The notes below the pieces were generated by a model. It made no database searches and was not told the origin of the DNA. It saw only the letters and a list, made by a program, of their open reading frames with translations. Shown here in pieces: positions 8,510-17,772 of a DNA stretch of 64,000 nucleotides (within the stretch, counting starts at the first letter, position 1; each line of letters begins with the position of its first letter). A program made the translations under genes and the position numbers. The stretch comes from SHZI01 sp964417725 (GTDB lineage Bacteria > Pseudomonadota > Gammaproteobacteria > Steroidobacterales > GCA-2729495). Location of the stretch: positions 62,001-126,000 of the forward strand of contig CAYQIV010000002.1 in assembly GCA_964417725.1 (NCBI GenBank), written 5' to 3'.

Positions 8510-11260
8510 ATGCCGTTGCCCGATGACGCCGCACAGGCATGCGATGCGCCCCACAGCCGGGGGGGGCAGCCGGCGCCGTGGCATGCCCGTCCCGTGGATG
8601 AAATCCTCGCCTCGCTGTCGGTGACGCCCGCAGGGCTTGCCGCGGCCGAGGTGACACGCCGGCTCGCGGCCTTCGGTGCCAACCGCCTCCCGCGTGCGCA
8701 ACGGCGCGGCCCCGTCGTGCGGCTGCTTTTGCAGTTCCATAACCTGCTCATTTACGTACTGCTGGTGGCGGCCGTATTGGCTGCTGCGCTGGACCACGGG
8801 GTTGATGCGCTGGTCATCCTTGCCGTGGTGCTGCTCAACGCCGTCATCGGCTTTATCCAGGAGGGCCGTGCCGAGCGTGCGCTGGAAGCCATCCGCGGCA
8901 TGATCGACCCGCGGGCTTCCGTCATCCGCGATGGCAGGCGCCAGACGATCCAGGCCGATCAGGTCGTGCCCGGCGATATCGTGCTCATTGAGGCGGGCGA
9001 CCGCATCCCTGCCGACCTGCGATTGGTCCGCGTGCGCAACCTGCGTATCGACGAGTCGGCGCTGACCGGCGAGTCGGTGCCAGTCGACAAATCCGTCGAT
9101 CCCGTGACGCCCGATGCGCCGCTCGGTGATCGCACATGCATGGCATGGTCCGGCACGTTCGTTGCGGCCGGGCAGGGCAGCGGGGTGGTGGTCACCACCG
9201 GTGCGGCGACGGAACTCGGCCGTATCAGTGCGCTGATCAGCGAGGTCGAGACGCTCAAGACACCGCTCATACGCCAGATGGATGGCCTGGCCAGCCGCCT
9301 GACGGTGATCATTCTGGTGCTGTCGCTGGCGGTGTTCGTCTTTGCCAGTTCGGTGCAGGGTTATGCGCCGGGTGATGCGCTGATGATCGTCATCGGGCTG
9401 GCCGTGGCGGCGATTCCGGAAGGGTTGCCGGCGGTGATGACCATCACGCTGGCGATCGGCGTGCAGCGCATGGCGGCGCGCAATGCCATCATCCGCCGCT
9501 TGCCGGCGGTCGAAACACTCGGCTCGGTATCGGTCATCTGCTCGGACAAGACGGGCACGCTGACACGCAACGAAATGACGGTGCGTGCGCTGGTGACAGC
9601 CGATGCCGTCTGGGCAGTGAGCGGCGTCGGCTACCAGCCGGACGGGGCGGTCGAACCGGTCGGCGAGGCCGTGCCGCGCGACGGGGATGTGCGCGTGATG
9701 GCCGAGCTGGTCCGTGCAGGACTGCTGTGCAACGACGCGGCACTGCACCGGGATGCGCAGCACTGGCGGATCGAGGGTGATCCGATGGAGGGGGCCTTGC
9801 TCACCCTCGCGGTGAAGGCCGGCATGGACCCTGCGGATGTGCGTCGGCAGATTCCGCGTGACGACGAGATTCCCTTCGATTCCGCCAGCCGCTTCATGGC
9901 GACCTTGCACCACAGCCACGACGACGGTGCGTTCATCCTCGTCAAGGGGGCGCCGGAGCGGATCGTGGCCATGTGCCGTGCCGAGCGCGGCGCAGCGGGT
10001 GATTGCCCGCTGCGTGCCGATCACTGGCAGCGCGCCGCCGAACAGCTGGCGGTGCAGGGGCAGCGCGTGCTGGGGATCGCGGTGCGGCCCCTGGCGACGG
10101 GCAGGCACGAGCTGTCGCACGCGTCGCTGGACGGCCATGTGGTCATGCTCGGACTCTGCGGCTTCATCGACCCGCCGCGCAGCGAGGCCATCGCTGCCGT
10201 GGCCGACTGCCGTTCGGCGGGAATCCGCGTCATCATGATCACCGGCGACCACGCGGTGACGGCCCGCGAGATCGCCCGGCAACTGGGCCTGGCCGCCGAC
10301 CCGGGTGTCATGGCCGGGAGCGAACTCGATGCGCTGGATGCCGCCGGGCTGCGCCGTGTCGTTCGCGACACGTGCGTCTTTGCCCGGACCACGCCGGAGC
10401 ACAAGCTGCGGCTCGTCGAGGCGCTGCAGGCGGGTGGCCTGACGGTGGCCATGACCGGCGACGGCGTCAACGATGCACCGGCCCTCAAGCGGGCCGATGT
10501 CGGCGTGGCGATGGGCGAGAAGGGCACGGAGGCAGCCAAGCAGGCGGCGGAAATGGTGCTCGCCGATGACAATTTCGCCTCGATCGTCGCGGCCGTGCGG
10601 GAAGGCCGTACGGTCTACGACAACCTGAGGAAAGTCATCGGCTGGACGCTGCCCACCAACGGTGGTGAGGCGCTGACCATCCTCACGGCGTTGGCCTTCG
10701 GCCTGGCGTTGCCGATCACGCCGGCGCAGATCCTGTGGATCAACATGGTCACGGCGGTGGCGCTGGGGCTGACCCTGGCCTTCGAGCCGGCCGAACCCGG
10801 CACCATGGCGCGCCGGCCCCGGCGCGGCGACCAGCCGCTGCTCGACGGGGCACTGCTGTGGCAGGTGGGGTTCGTCTCTGCACTGTTCGTCATCGGCGCC
10901 TTCGGGGCTTATGCCTGGGCCGGGGCGCAGGGGCTGCCGCTCGATCATGCGCGCACCGTGGTCGTCAATGCGCTGGTCGTCATGGAAATCGCCTACCTGA
11001 TCAACGTGCGCTGCGTGCCCGGGATGTCGCTGCGAAGCCTCGTCCATGCACCGGCCGTGCTGGTCGGCGTCGCCGTGGTTTTCGTCGCCCAGCTGCTCTT
11101 CACCTATGCGCCGTTCATGCAGCGCGTGTTCGTCACGCAGGCCTTGTCACCGGCCGGTGTGCTGGTGGTGATGGCCGCCGGCACCGGTCTGTTCCTCTGT
11201 GCCGAGGCCGAGAAGTGGTTGCGGTCCCGCTTCGTGCTCTCCAGGGCGGTGCGGTCATGA
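8510..11260 (+). CDS. P-type (type II) cation-transporting ATPase
   Basis: A 916-residue P2-type ATPase. In order: an N-terminal cytoplasmic part with the cation ATPase N-domain (GLAAAEVTRRLAAFGANRL), actuator domain with LTGESVPVDK, membrane helix 4 motif P303-EGLP, phosphorylation site SD346KTGTLT, nucleotide-binding domain with VKGAPERI, hinge TGDGVNDAPALK near residue 650, and six C-terminal helices. The PEGLP motif and overall build fit Ca2+ or Na+/K+-type P2 pumps rather than heavy-metal P1B pumps; the ion is not certain. The ATG at 8510 has GAGGGAG in front; an in-frame ATG at 8459 is the alternative. A run of eight G lies within the first 20 codons. Confidence 0.93.
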   Translation: MPLPDDAAQACDAPHSRGGQPAPWHARPVDEILASLSVTPAGLAAAEVTRRLAAFGANRLPRAQRRGPVVRLLLQFHNLLIYVLLVAAVLAAALDHGVDALVILAVVLLNAVIGFIQEGRAERALEAIRGMIDPRASVIRDGRRQTIQADQVVPGDIVLIEAGDRIPADLRLVRVRNLRIDESALTGESVPVDKSVDPVTPDAPLGDRTCMAWSGTFVAAGQGSGVVVTTGAATELGRISALISEVETLKTPLIRQMDGLASRLTVIILVLSLAVFVFASSVQGYAPGDALMIVIGLAVAAIPEGLPAVMTITLAIGVQRMAARNAIIRRLPAVETLGSVSVICSDKTGTLTRNEMTVRALVTADAVWAVSGVGYQPDGAVEPVGEAVPRDGDVRVMAELVRAGLLCNDAALHRDAQHWRIEGDPMEGALLTLAVKAGMDPADVRRQIPRDDEIPFDSASRFMATLHHSHDDGAFILVKGAPERIVAMCRAERGAAGDCPLRADHWQRAAEQLAVQGQRVLGIAVRPLATGRHELSHASLDGHVVMLGLCGFIDPPRSEAIAAVADCRSAGIRVIMITGDHAVTAREIARQLGLAADPGVMAGSELDALDAAGLRRVVRDTCVFARTTPEHKLRLVEALQAGGLTVAMTGDGVNDAPALKRADVGVAMGEKGTEAAKQAAEMVLADDNFASIVAAVREGRTVYDNLRKVIGWTLPTNGGEALTILTALAFGLALPITPAQILWINMVTAVALGLTLAFEPAEPGTMARRPRRGDQPLLDGALLWQVGFVSALFVIGAFGAYAWAGAQGLPLDHARTVVVNALVVMEIAYLINVRCVPGMSLRSLVHAPAVLVGVAVVFVAQLLFTYAPFMQRVFVTQALSPAGVLVVMAAGTGLFLCAEAEKWLRSRFVLSRAVRS

Positions 11261-12177
11261 CGCTCGAGGGCGTCGTCATGGTGACACTGGTCGTCGAGCG
11301 GCTGGCGGCGGTCACCGGGGCCTACGTCGCGCATCTCGATTACCGCGAAGTGGCACGAGCGCCGGTGCCTGCGGCGCTCGCCGCCGCATGGGATGCGCCG
11401 GTGATGGCGGGCCGGATGAGCGTGGTGCTCGAGGCCGCGAGCGGCGAGCCGGTCTGGCTGCGCTTCATCGAGGCACCCGAGGGCCTGGTGCCTGCACCGG
11501 CGTTCATGACCCACGGCTGGAACGCCGTCGAGTTGCTCGTCGAGGACCCGGACAGGCTGGCCCGGCGCCTCGCCGGAACGCCGTTCCGTGTCATCGGCGA
11601 GCCTGCGGACCTCTACACCACACCGGATGCGCCGCGCGCCATGCAGGTTCTCGGACCGGCCGGCGAGGTGCTCTACCTGACGCGGATCATTCCGGCCGGC
11701 ACCCGCTATGCGCTCGGCAGCGCCCGTGTGCCTGTCGATCGTGTGTTCATCGTCGTCGCCGCCGGGCCATCGCTCGACGCCCTGCGTGACCACTGGGGGG
11801 GCGTGCTCGGCCTGCCGCTCGGTGACGTGCTGCACTGGCCGATCGGCGTGCTGGCGCGGGCGCACGGTCTGGACGAATCGACCCGGTTCCCCCTCGCCGT
11901 GGCCCGCTTCCCCCGGCGCTTCCTCGTCGAACTCGACGAATACCCGCCGACAGCCGTACCACGGCCGCGGGGTACCGGCATGCTGCCGGGGGGGATTGCC
12001 ATGGTGAGCTTCATGGTCGACCGGATCCACCACCCTGCGCTGCGCTGGCGTGCGCCCCCGCGACCGGTTGCGGGCATGCCCTACGGTGGTCGGCGCACGG
12101 CGGTGACCGTGGGCCCCGCCGGCGAATGGATCGAGCTGATCGAGCAGACGATGCCGGCGGCGCATCAGCCGCCTTGA
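11257..12177 (+). CDS. VOC-superfamily (glyoxalase/dioxygenase fold) protein
   Basis: The ATG overlaps the ATPase stop (ATGA), so the 306-residue protein is probably translationally coupled to the pump. It appears to hold two vicinal-oxygen-chelate modules: the first has the paired strands MTHGWNAVELLVEDPDRLARRL and the second begins near PVDRVFIVVAAGP with a DHWGGVLGLPLG turn. Such proteins include glyoxalases, extradiol dioxygenases and methylmalonyl-CoA epimerases. I cannot place the metal ligands with confidence, and no specific reaction can be assigned. Its last 13 bp overlap the end of aceE on the other strand. Confidence 0.75.
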   Translation: MTLEGVVMVTLVVERLAAVTGAYVAHLDYREVARAPVPAALAAAWDAPVMAGRMSVVLEAASGEPVWLRFIEAPEGLVPAPAFMTHGWNAVELLVEDPDRLARRLAGTPFRVIGEPADLYTTPDAPRAMQVLGPAGEVLYLTRIIPAGTRYALGSARVPVDRVFIVVAAGPSLDALRDHWGGVLGLPLGDVLHWPIGVLARAHGLDESTRFPLAVARFPRRFLVELDEYPPTAVPRPRGTGMLPGGIAMVSFMVDRIHHPALRWRAPPRPVAGMPYGGRRTAVTVGPAGEWIELIEQTMPAAHQPP

Positions 12178-14873
12178 CGCGCCTCCGCCGGGCCGTGCAA
12201 TGCCGGGTCCGGCTTGCGGGTGTCGATGCCGAGGGCATCGGCGGCCTCGCGCAGTTCGGCGCTGTCGACCTGACCCGCACCGGCCAGTGCGGCCAGCGCA
12301 CTCCAGGCGATGTATTCCGCACTGACCTCGAACCAGCGCCGCAGGTCGGGACGTGATTCGCTGAGACCGTAGCCGTCGGTGCCGAGCACGACGTAAGGCC
12401 CGGGTACCCAGCGCGAGATCGACAGCGGCAAGGCCTTCATGTAGTCGCTGGCGGCGACGAATACGCCGGTTTCCCCGTCGAGGCATCGCGCGACATAGGG
12501 TTGCATGGCCGTCGCCGCCGCCGTCGCCGCGCCGAGGAGGTTTGCACGCTCGACGCGCAACCCTTCCCGGTACAGCTCGTTGTAGCTCGTCACGCTCCAG
12601 ATGTCGGTGGCCACGCCATGCGCCTCGAGCAGCGTGGCGGCGCGCAGCACCTCAGTCATGATCGCACCGCTGCCGAACAAGTGTGCCCGACGCAGACTGG
12701 CCGCCGGCAGTGAGGACCGGCGGAAGCGGTACATGCCGCGGATGATCCCTTCCTCCGCGTCAGCTGCCATGGCGGGCATGGCGTAGTTCTCGTTGTGGAT
12801 GGTGATGTAGTAGAAGACGTTTTCCTGTTGCGTGTACATGCGCCGGATGCCTTCGCGGATGATCACCGCCAGCTCGCAGGCGAACGCCGGGTCGTAGCTC
12901 AGCAGGTTGGGTACCGTGCTGGCCATGATCTGCGAATGGCCGTCCTGGTGCTGCAGGCCTTCACCGTTCAGCGTCGTGCGCCCCGATGTGCCGCCAAGCA
13001 GGAAGCCCCGGCAGAGCATGTCGCCGCAGCTCCAGATCATGTCGCCGACGCGCTGGAAGCCGAAGATCGAATAGAACACGTAGAACGGGATGGTCGGTAC
13101 ACCGTGCACCGCGTAGGCCGTGCCCGCCGCAAGGAACGAGGCCAGTGCGCCGGCCTCGCAGATGCCTTCCTGAAGGATCTGGCCGTCGGTCGTCTCGCGG
13201 TACGGCATCAGGGTGGAGCTGTCGACGGGGCGGTACTTCTGGCCGTCGGAGGAGTAGATGCCGGCCTTGCGGAACAGCGCCTCCATGCCGAAGGTGCGTG
13301 CCTCGTCGGGGACGATCGGCACGATGTAACGGCCCAGTGCGGGGTCGTCCATGAGTTTCGACAGCATGCGCACGAAGGCCATGGTCGTCGACAGCGTCCG
13401 CTCGCCCGAACCCGCGAGGTGCTCCTGGAAGCGCGCCAGCGCCGGTGCTTCGAGGGCTGGCGCAACCGCCTCGCGCTGCGGCCAGCGGCCGCCGAGCGCC
13501 TCGCGCCGGGCGCGCAGGTAGCGCATTGCCTCGCTGTCCGGCGCCGGCCGGTAATACTCTGCCCGCGCGGCCTGCTCGGCGGACAGCGGGATGCCGAGGC
13601 GGCGTGCGGTGTCGATGCGTTCTTCCACGGCGAGGTTCTTCTTCTGGTGGACGACATTCGAGCCTTCATAGCCTTGCATGCCGTAGCCCTTGATCGTCTT
13701 GATGAGTACGGCGGTCGGCCGGTCGCGCATCCGTGTGGCACGCTCGAAGGCGGCGTAGATCTTGCGCTGGTCGTGACCCCCGCGTCGGATGCAGCGGATT
13801 TCCTCATCCGACAGGCTCTGCATGATGGCCGTCAGGCGCGCGTCGTCGCCGACCCAGTGCTCGCGCACTTCGCGGCCGCTGGACACCGAATACATCTGGT
13901 AGTCGCCGTCGACCGCCCGCTCCATGCGCGCCTGCAAGACGCCTTCGTGGTCGATGGCGAAAAGCGGATCCCATTCACCGCTCCAGATCACCTTGATGAC
14001 GTGCCACCCCGCACCGCGCAGACTGCGTTCGAGTTCCTGGATGATCTTGCCGTTGCCCCTCACCGGCCCGTCGAGGCGCTGCAGGTTGCAGTTGAAGACG
14101 AGGATCAGGTTGTCGAGGCGTTCGCGGGCCGCGATGTTGATGGTGCCGAGCACCTCCGGCTCGTCGGCCTCGCCGTCGCCGATGAAGTTCCATACCTTGC
14201 CGCCATTGCACGGCTTGAGTCCACGGTTCTCCAGGTACTTGGCGAAGCGTGCCTGATAGATGCAGCTCGGTGTCGACAGGCCCATGGAGGCGCAGGGTGA
14301 CTGCCAGTAATCCGGCATATTGCGCGGGTGGGGATAGGAGGACAGGCCGCCGCCGGGCTGCAATTCACGGCGGAAGTGATCGAGCTGAACGGCATCGAAC
14401 CGGCCTTCGAGGAAGCTTCGTGCATAGATGCCGGGTGCACAGTGCGCCTGGATGCTGATGAGGTCGCCGCCATAACCTTCACCGCGACAACGGAAGAAGT
14501 GCTGCAGCCCGACTTCGAGCATGGTCGCGGCGGAGGCATAGGTGCCGATATGGCCCCCGACCCCGGTGCCGCTGTCGTAGGCGCGCAGCACCATCGCCAT
14601 GGCATTCCAGCGGTTGATGTTCTCGATATGTCGCTCGATATCGATGTTGCCGGGGTACGCCGGTTGTTCGGCGAGGGGAATGGTGTTGCGGTATGGGGTA
14701 TTGAGCGTCGCGTCCTCGATGATGACGTCGGCATCGGTGAGGTAGTCGCGCACTGCGCGAAACAGCTGCTTGGCCCGCTCCGCACCCTCGCTGCGCAGCA
14801 CCGATTCCATCGACTCGATCCATTCGTCAAGTTCCTGATCGCCGGTTGTCGGTTGCGGTCTGCGGTTTGCCAT
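12165..14873 (-). CDS. aceE: Pyruvate dehydrogenase E1 component, homodimeric type
   Basis: A 902-residue protein (E. coli AceE is 887) collinear with homodimeric E1: GHIGTYASAATMLEVG near the N-terminus, the thiamine-diphosphate motif starting GDGEADEPEVLG and ending in NCNLQ, and KTIKGYGMQG. It decarboxylates pyruvate and reductively acetylates the lipoyl E2 subunit. The ATG at 14873 has GGAG 7 bp upstream and gives the usual MxNRxxx start; the frame upstream is a spurious extension. No E2 (aceF) or E3 (lpd) gene is next to it; it follows nadB by 37 bp, so the complex partners must be elsewhere. A role as E1 of the pyruvate complex is the most probable, other 2-oxoacids less so. Confidence 0.95.
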   Translation of the reverse strand: MANRRPQPTTGDQELDEWIESMESVLRSEGAERAKQLFRAVRDYLTDADVIIEDATLNTPYRNTIPLAEQPAYPGNIDIERHIENINRWNAMAMVLRAYDSGTGVGGHIGTYASAATMLEVGLQHFFRCRGEGYGGDLISIQAHCAPGIYARSFLEGRFDAVQLDHFRRELQPGGGLSSYPHPRNMPDYWQSPCASMGLSTPSCIYQARFAKYLENRGLKPCNGGKVWNFIGDGEADEPEVLGTINIAARERLDNLILVFNCNLQRLDGPVRGNGKIIQELERSLRGAGWHVIKVIWSGEWDPLFAIDHEGVLQARMERAVDGDYQMYSVSSGREVREHWVGDDARLTAIMQSLSDEEIRCIRRGGHDQRKIYAAFERATRMRDRPTAVLIKTIKGYGMQGYEGSNVVHQKKNLAVEERIDTARRLGIPLSAEQAARAEYYRPAPDSEAMRYLRARREALGGRWPQREAVAPALEAPALARFQEHLAGSGERTLSTTMAFVRMLSKLMDDPALGRYIVPIVPDEARTFGMEALFRKAGIYSSDGQKYRPVDSSTLMPYRETTDGQILQEGICEAGALASFLAAGTAYAVHGVPTIPFYVFYSIFGFQRVGDMIWSCGDMLCRGFLLGGTSGRTTLNGEGLQHQDGHSQIMASTVPNLLSYDPAFACELAVIIREGIRRMYTQQENVFYYITIHNENYAMPAMAADAEEGIIRGMYRFRRSSLPAASLRRAHLFGSGAIMTEVLRAATLLEAHGVATDIWSVTSYNELYREGLRVERANLLGAATAAATAMQPYVARCLDGETGVFVAASDYMKALPLSISRWVPGPYVVLGTDGYGLSESRPDLRRWFEVSAEYIAWSALAALAGAGQVDSAELREAADALGIDTRKPDPALHGPAEARQGG

Positions 14874-14910
14874 GCGTCTGCTCCGTCGGCGGGCGGCCCG
14901 ATGCCCGTGT

Positions 14911-16515
14911 TCAGCCCGGGGAAAGAACCGTCTCACGCGCCTGGTCGTCGGGCAGCGTGGCGGGGTAGTCGCGGTTGCAGTGCAGGCCGCGGCTTTCCTG
15001 GCGTGCCGTGGCGCTGCGGATCGTCAGTTCGGCCACCAGCGCCAGGTTGCGCAGCTCGATGAGGTCATTGGTGACGCGGAAATGGCCGTAGAACTCGGCG
15101 ATCTCGTCGCGCAGCAGCTCGGCACGGTGCCGGGCCCGTGCCAGGCGCTTGTTGGTGCGCACGATGCCGACGTAGTCCCACATGAAGCGGCGCAGCTCGT
15201 CCCAGTTGTGCGAGACGACGACCTGTTCGTCGGGATCGGTGACGCGGCTCTCGTCCCATGCCGGGAGGTCGGCCCGCGGTGCCGTGCCCGCTTGCGTGGC
15301 AACGATGTGGCGGTGTGCGGCTTCGGCAAACACCAGGCACTCGAGGAGCGAGTTGCTGGCCAGCCGGTTGGCGCCGTGCAGGCCGGTGCAGGTGCATTCG
15401 CCGATCGCATAGAGGCCCGGCAGGTCGGTGCGTGCATCGAGGTCCGTTACCACGCCGCCACAGGTGTAGTGGGCGGCAGGCACGACCGGGATCGGCTGGC
15501 GTGTCATGTCGATGCCGAAGCCCTGCAGGCGTTTCATGATATTGGGGAAATGCCCGGCAATCTCGGCAGCCGGCCTGTGGCTGATGTCGAGATAGACACA
15601 GTCGAGGCCGCTGCGCTTCATTTCGGCATCGATGGCCCGGGCGACGATATCGCGCGGGGCCAGCTCGGCGCGTTCGTCGTGGGCGGGCATGAAGCGCTGG
15701 CCATCCGGCAGACGCAGCACGCCACCCTCGCCGCGCACGGCCTCCGAGATGAGCACCGACTTGGCCTGCGGATGATAGAGGCAAGTCGGATGAAACTGTA
15801 CGAACTCCAGGTTGGCGACGCGGCAGCCGGCACGCCAGGCCATGGCGATGCCATCGCCGGTGGAAGTGTCGGGGTTGGTGGTGTAGAGGTAAACCTTCGA
15901 TGCACCGCCGGTGGCAAGCACGATGTGTGGTGCCGCCCATGTCTCGACCTGGCCGGACTCGCGGTGCAGCGCATAGACGCCGAGGCAGCGGTCGTCGCTG
16001 CCATCACCGAGCTTCCTCGCCGTGATCAGGTCGATGGCGATGCGATCGGGCAACAACGTGATGCGCGGGTGCGTGGCGACGCGGGCGTGCAGGGCGGCCA
16101 TCACGGCCTGACCGGTGGCGTCTGCGGCGTGGACGATGCGCCGCCGGGAATGGCCGCCCTCACGGGTCAGATGGTGGGCCTGCGCCTCAAGGGCGCCATC
16201 GGCGGTGAAGGAGACGCCCTGGCGGGTCAGCCACTCGATTGCTGCCGAGGCGCGCTCGACGACGAAGCGCACCGCTTCGGGGCGGCACATGCCGGCGCCC
16301 GCCGTCAGGGTGTCGGCGATATGTGCCTCGGTCGAGTCATCCGGGCCGAGTGCCGCGGCGATACCGCCCTGTGCCCATGCGCTGGCGCTTTCGCTGGTCT
16401 GGCGCTTGAAGAGGATGCCGACGTCGAGTCCGGCATCGGCGAGGCGCAGTGCGGTCGACAGGCCGCCGAGCCCGCCGCCGATGACGAGAACAGGGAACGC
16501 TGCGGTGCTGCTCAT
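14911..16515 (-). CDS. nadB: L-aspartate oxidase
   Basis: A 534-residue flavoprotein of the succinate dehydrogenase/fumarate reductase family. The FAD-binding GGGLGGLSTALRLA sits at residues 13-26, followed by SAWAQGGIAAALGPDDS, EFVQFHPTCLY and the catalytic-region arginine in SEAVRGEGGVLR; YTCGGV and GLHGANRLASNSLLE complete the signature. It oxidises aspartate to iminoaspartate, the first step of NAD synthesis. Upstream on the same strand is nadA, whose product condenses iminoaspartate with dihydroxyacetone phosphate, so the two steps are encoded together. The ATG chosen puts the dinucleotide fold at the expected position. Confidence 0.96.
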   Translation of the reverse strand: MSSTAAFPVLVIGGGLGGLSTALRLADAGLDVGILFKRQTSESASAWAQGGIAAALGPDDSTEAHIADTLTAGAGMCRPEAVRFVVERASAAIEWLTRQGVSFTADGALEAQAHHLTREGGHSRRRIVHAADATGQAVMAALHARVATHPRITLLPDRIAIDLITARKLGDGSDDRCLGVYALHRESGQVETWAAPHIVLATGGASKVYLYTTNPDTSTGDGIAMAWRAGCRVANLEFVQFHPTCLYHPQAKSVLISEAVRGEGGVLRLPDGQRFMPAHDERAELAPRDIVARAIDAEMKRSGLDCVYLDISHRPAAEIAGHFPNIMKRLQGFGIDMTRQPIPVVPAAHYTCGGVVTDLDARTDLPGLYAIGECTCTGLHGANRLASNSLLECLVFAEAAHRHIVATQAGTAPRADLPAWDESRVTDPDEQVVVSHNWDELRRFMWDYVGIVRTNKRLARARHRAELLRDEIAEFYGHFRVTNDLIELRNLALVAELTIRSATARQESRGLHCNRDYPATLPDDQARETVLSPG

Positions 16516-16577
16516 GGTCCCGGTGATCGCAAGATGGTGGTCACGCAGGCAGGGCGCGCACGCCGTGTCGCCGCGTG

Positions 16578-17612
16578 TCAGGCACGCGCCTGGTCCCGGC
16601 CGACTTCGAGCATGCGCTCCAGGGCGAGCCGGGCGCGGGCGGCGGTGTCCGGCGGGACGTCGATTTGCGGCGCCAGCGCCTGCAGCGACTGCAGGATGCG
16701 GTCCAGCGTGATGCGCTTCATGTGGGGGCAGAGGTTGCAGGGCTGGATGAATTCGACATCGGGGTGTTCCGCGGCGACGTTGCCGGCCATGGAGCACTCG
16801 GTGATCATCGCCACCTGTTTTGGCTTCGTCTTGCCGACATGGCTGATCATCGCTGACGTCGAACCGACGTAATCGGCCTCCTGGAGGACATCGGGCGGAC
16901 ACTCCGGGTGAGCCATGATGTGGATGCCCGGATGCATCTGGCGGAACTGCCGGAGCTCGCTGCCGGAAAAGCGCTCGTGGACCTCGCAGGCCCCTTCCCA
17001 GAGGATGATCTCGACATCCGTCTGGCTGGCGACGTGTCGGGCGAGGAACTGGTCCGGGATGAAGATGACCCGCCGGACGCCCAGTGACTCGACGACCTGC
17101 ACCGCATTGGCCGAAGTGCAGCAGATGTCGGATTCCGCCTTGACGTCGGCTGAAGTGTTGACATAGGTGACGACGGGCACGCCCGGGTATTTTTCGCGCA
17201 GCCGGCGCACGTCGGCGGCGGTGATCGACGAGGCCAGCGAGCAGCCGGCCTCCATGTCCGGCAGCAGCACGGTCTTTTCCGGGCTGAGGATCTTGGCGGT
17301 CTCCGCCATGAAGTGCACGCCGCACATGACGATCACGCTGGCCGAGGTCCGGGCGCCGAACTGGGCCAGGCCCAGCGAGTCGCCGGCGTAGTCGGCGACG
17401 CCGTGGAAGATCTCCGGCGTCATGTAGTTGTGGACCAGGACGATCGCATCCCGCTCCGTTTTCAGGGCGTTGATGGCAGCGATGAGCGGCGCATGGACCG
17501 GCCATTCGACATCCGGGATCACGTGGCGCAGGCGCTGGTGGATGGCGTCGGTCTGCCGCGCCACGGCCGGGGTGAATTCGAGGGGGATTTCACGGGGTCG
17601 GGGGGCCGTCAT
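16578..17612 (-). CDS. nadA: Quinolinate synthase
   Basis: A 344-residue NadA, a usual length. Cysteines C97 (VMCGVHFMAET), C209 (EGACEVHERF) and the C292-NLC295 pair are at places where the three [4Fe-4S] ligands of NadA lie; substrate-binding HNYMTPE and STSAMISHV segments are also present. The enzyme makes quinolinate from iminoaspartate and dihydroxyacetone phosphate in the cytoplasm and is oxygen sensitive. It is 62 bp upstream of nadB on the same strand. The open frame extends upstream to 17774, but the ATG at 17612 gives the family's normal N-terminus. It is divergent from the GGDEF/EAL gene. Confidence 0.96.
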   Translation of the reverse strand: MTAPRPREIPLEFTPAVARQTDAIHQRLRHVIPDVEWPVHAPLIAAINALKTERDAIVLVHNYMTPEIFHGVADYAGDSLGLAQFGARTSASVIVMCGVHFMAETAKILSPEKTVLLPDMEAGCSLASSITAADVRRLREKYPGVPVVTYVNTSADVKAESDICCTSANAVQVVESLGVRRVIFIPDQFLARHVASQTDVEIILWEGACEVHERFSGSELRQFRQMHPGIHIMAHPECPPDVLQEADYVGSTSAMISHVGKTKPKQVAMITECSMAGNVAAEHPDVEFIQPCNLCPHMKRITLDRILQSLQALAPQIDVPPDTAARARLALERMLEVGRDQARA

Positions 17613-17772
17613 GGGTCGGAGAGTCCGCTGGCACGATGTGGCGTCCAGTATAAGGCACCCCATGGCGACCTGCCGCTGGAGGTGCGGCAAAAGCGCGGGT
17701 GTGACGGCTGTTGCCCGCGGGATCGCCCCGGTGCCTGATTCTGCGGGGGCCATCACGGCCCGCGGCCATGTC

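Noticed and set aside
8417..11047. Very long open frame on the minus strand (part of a 1113-codon frame)
   Set aside because: Antisense to the complete P-type ATPase; composition is His/Arg/Gln-rich without any domain. Only its 3' part (7706-8416) is a real membrane protein.
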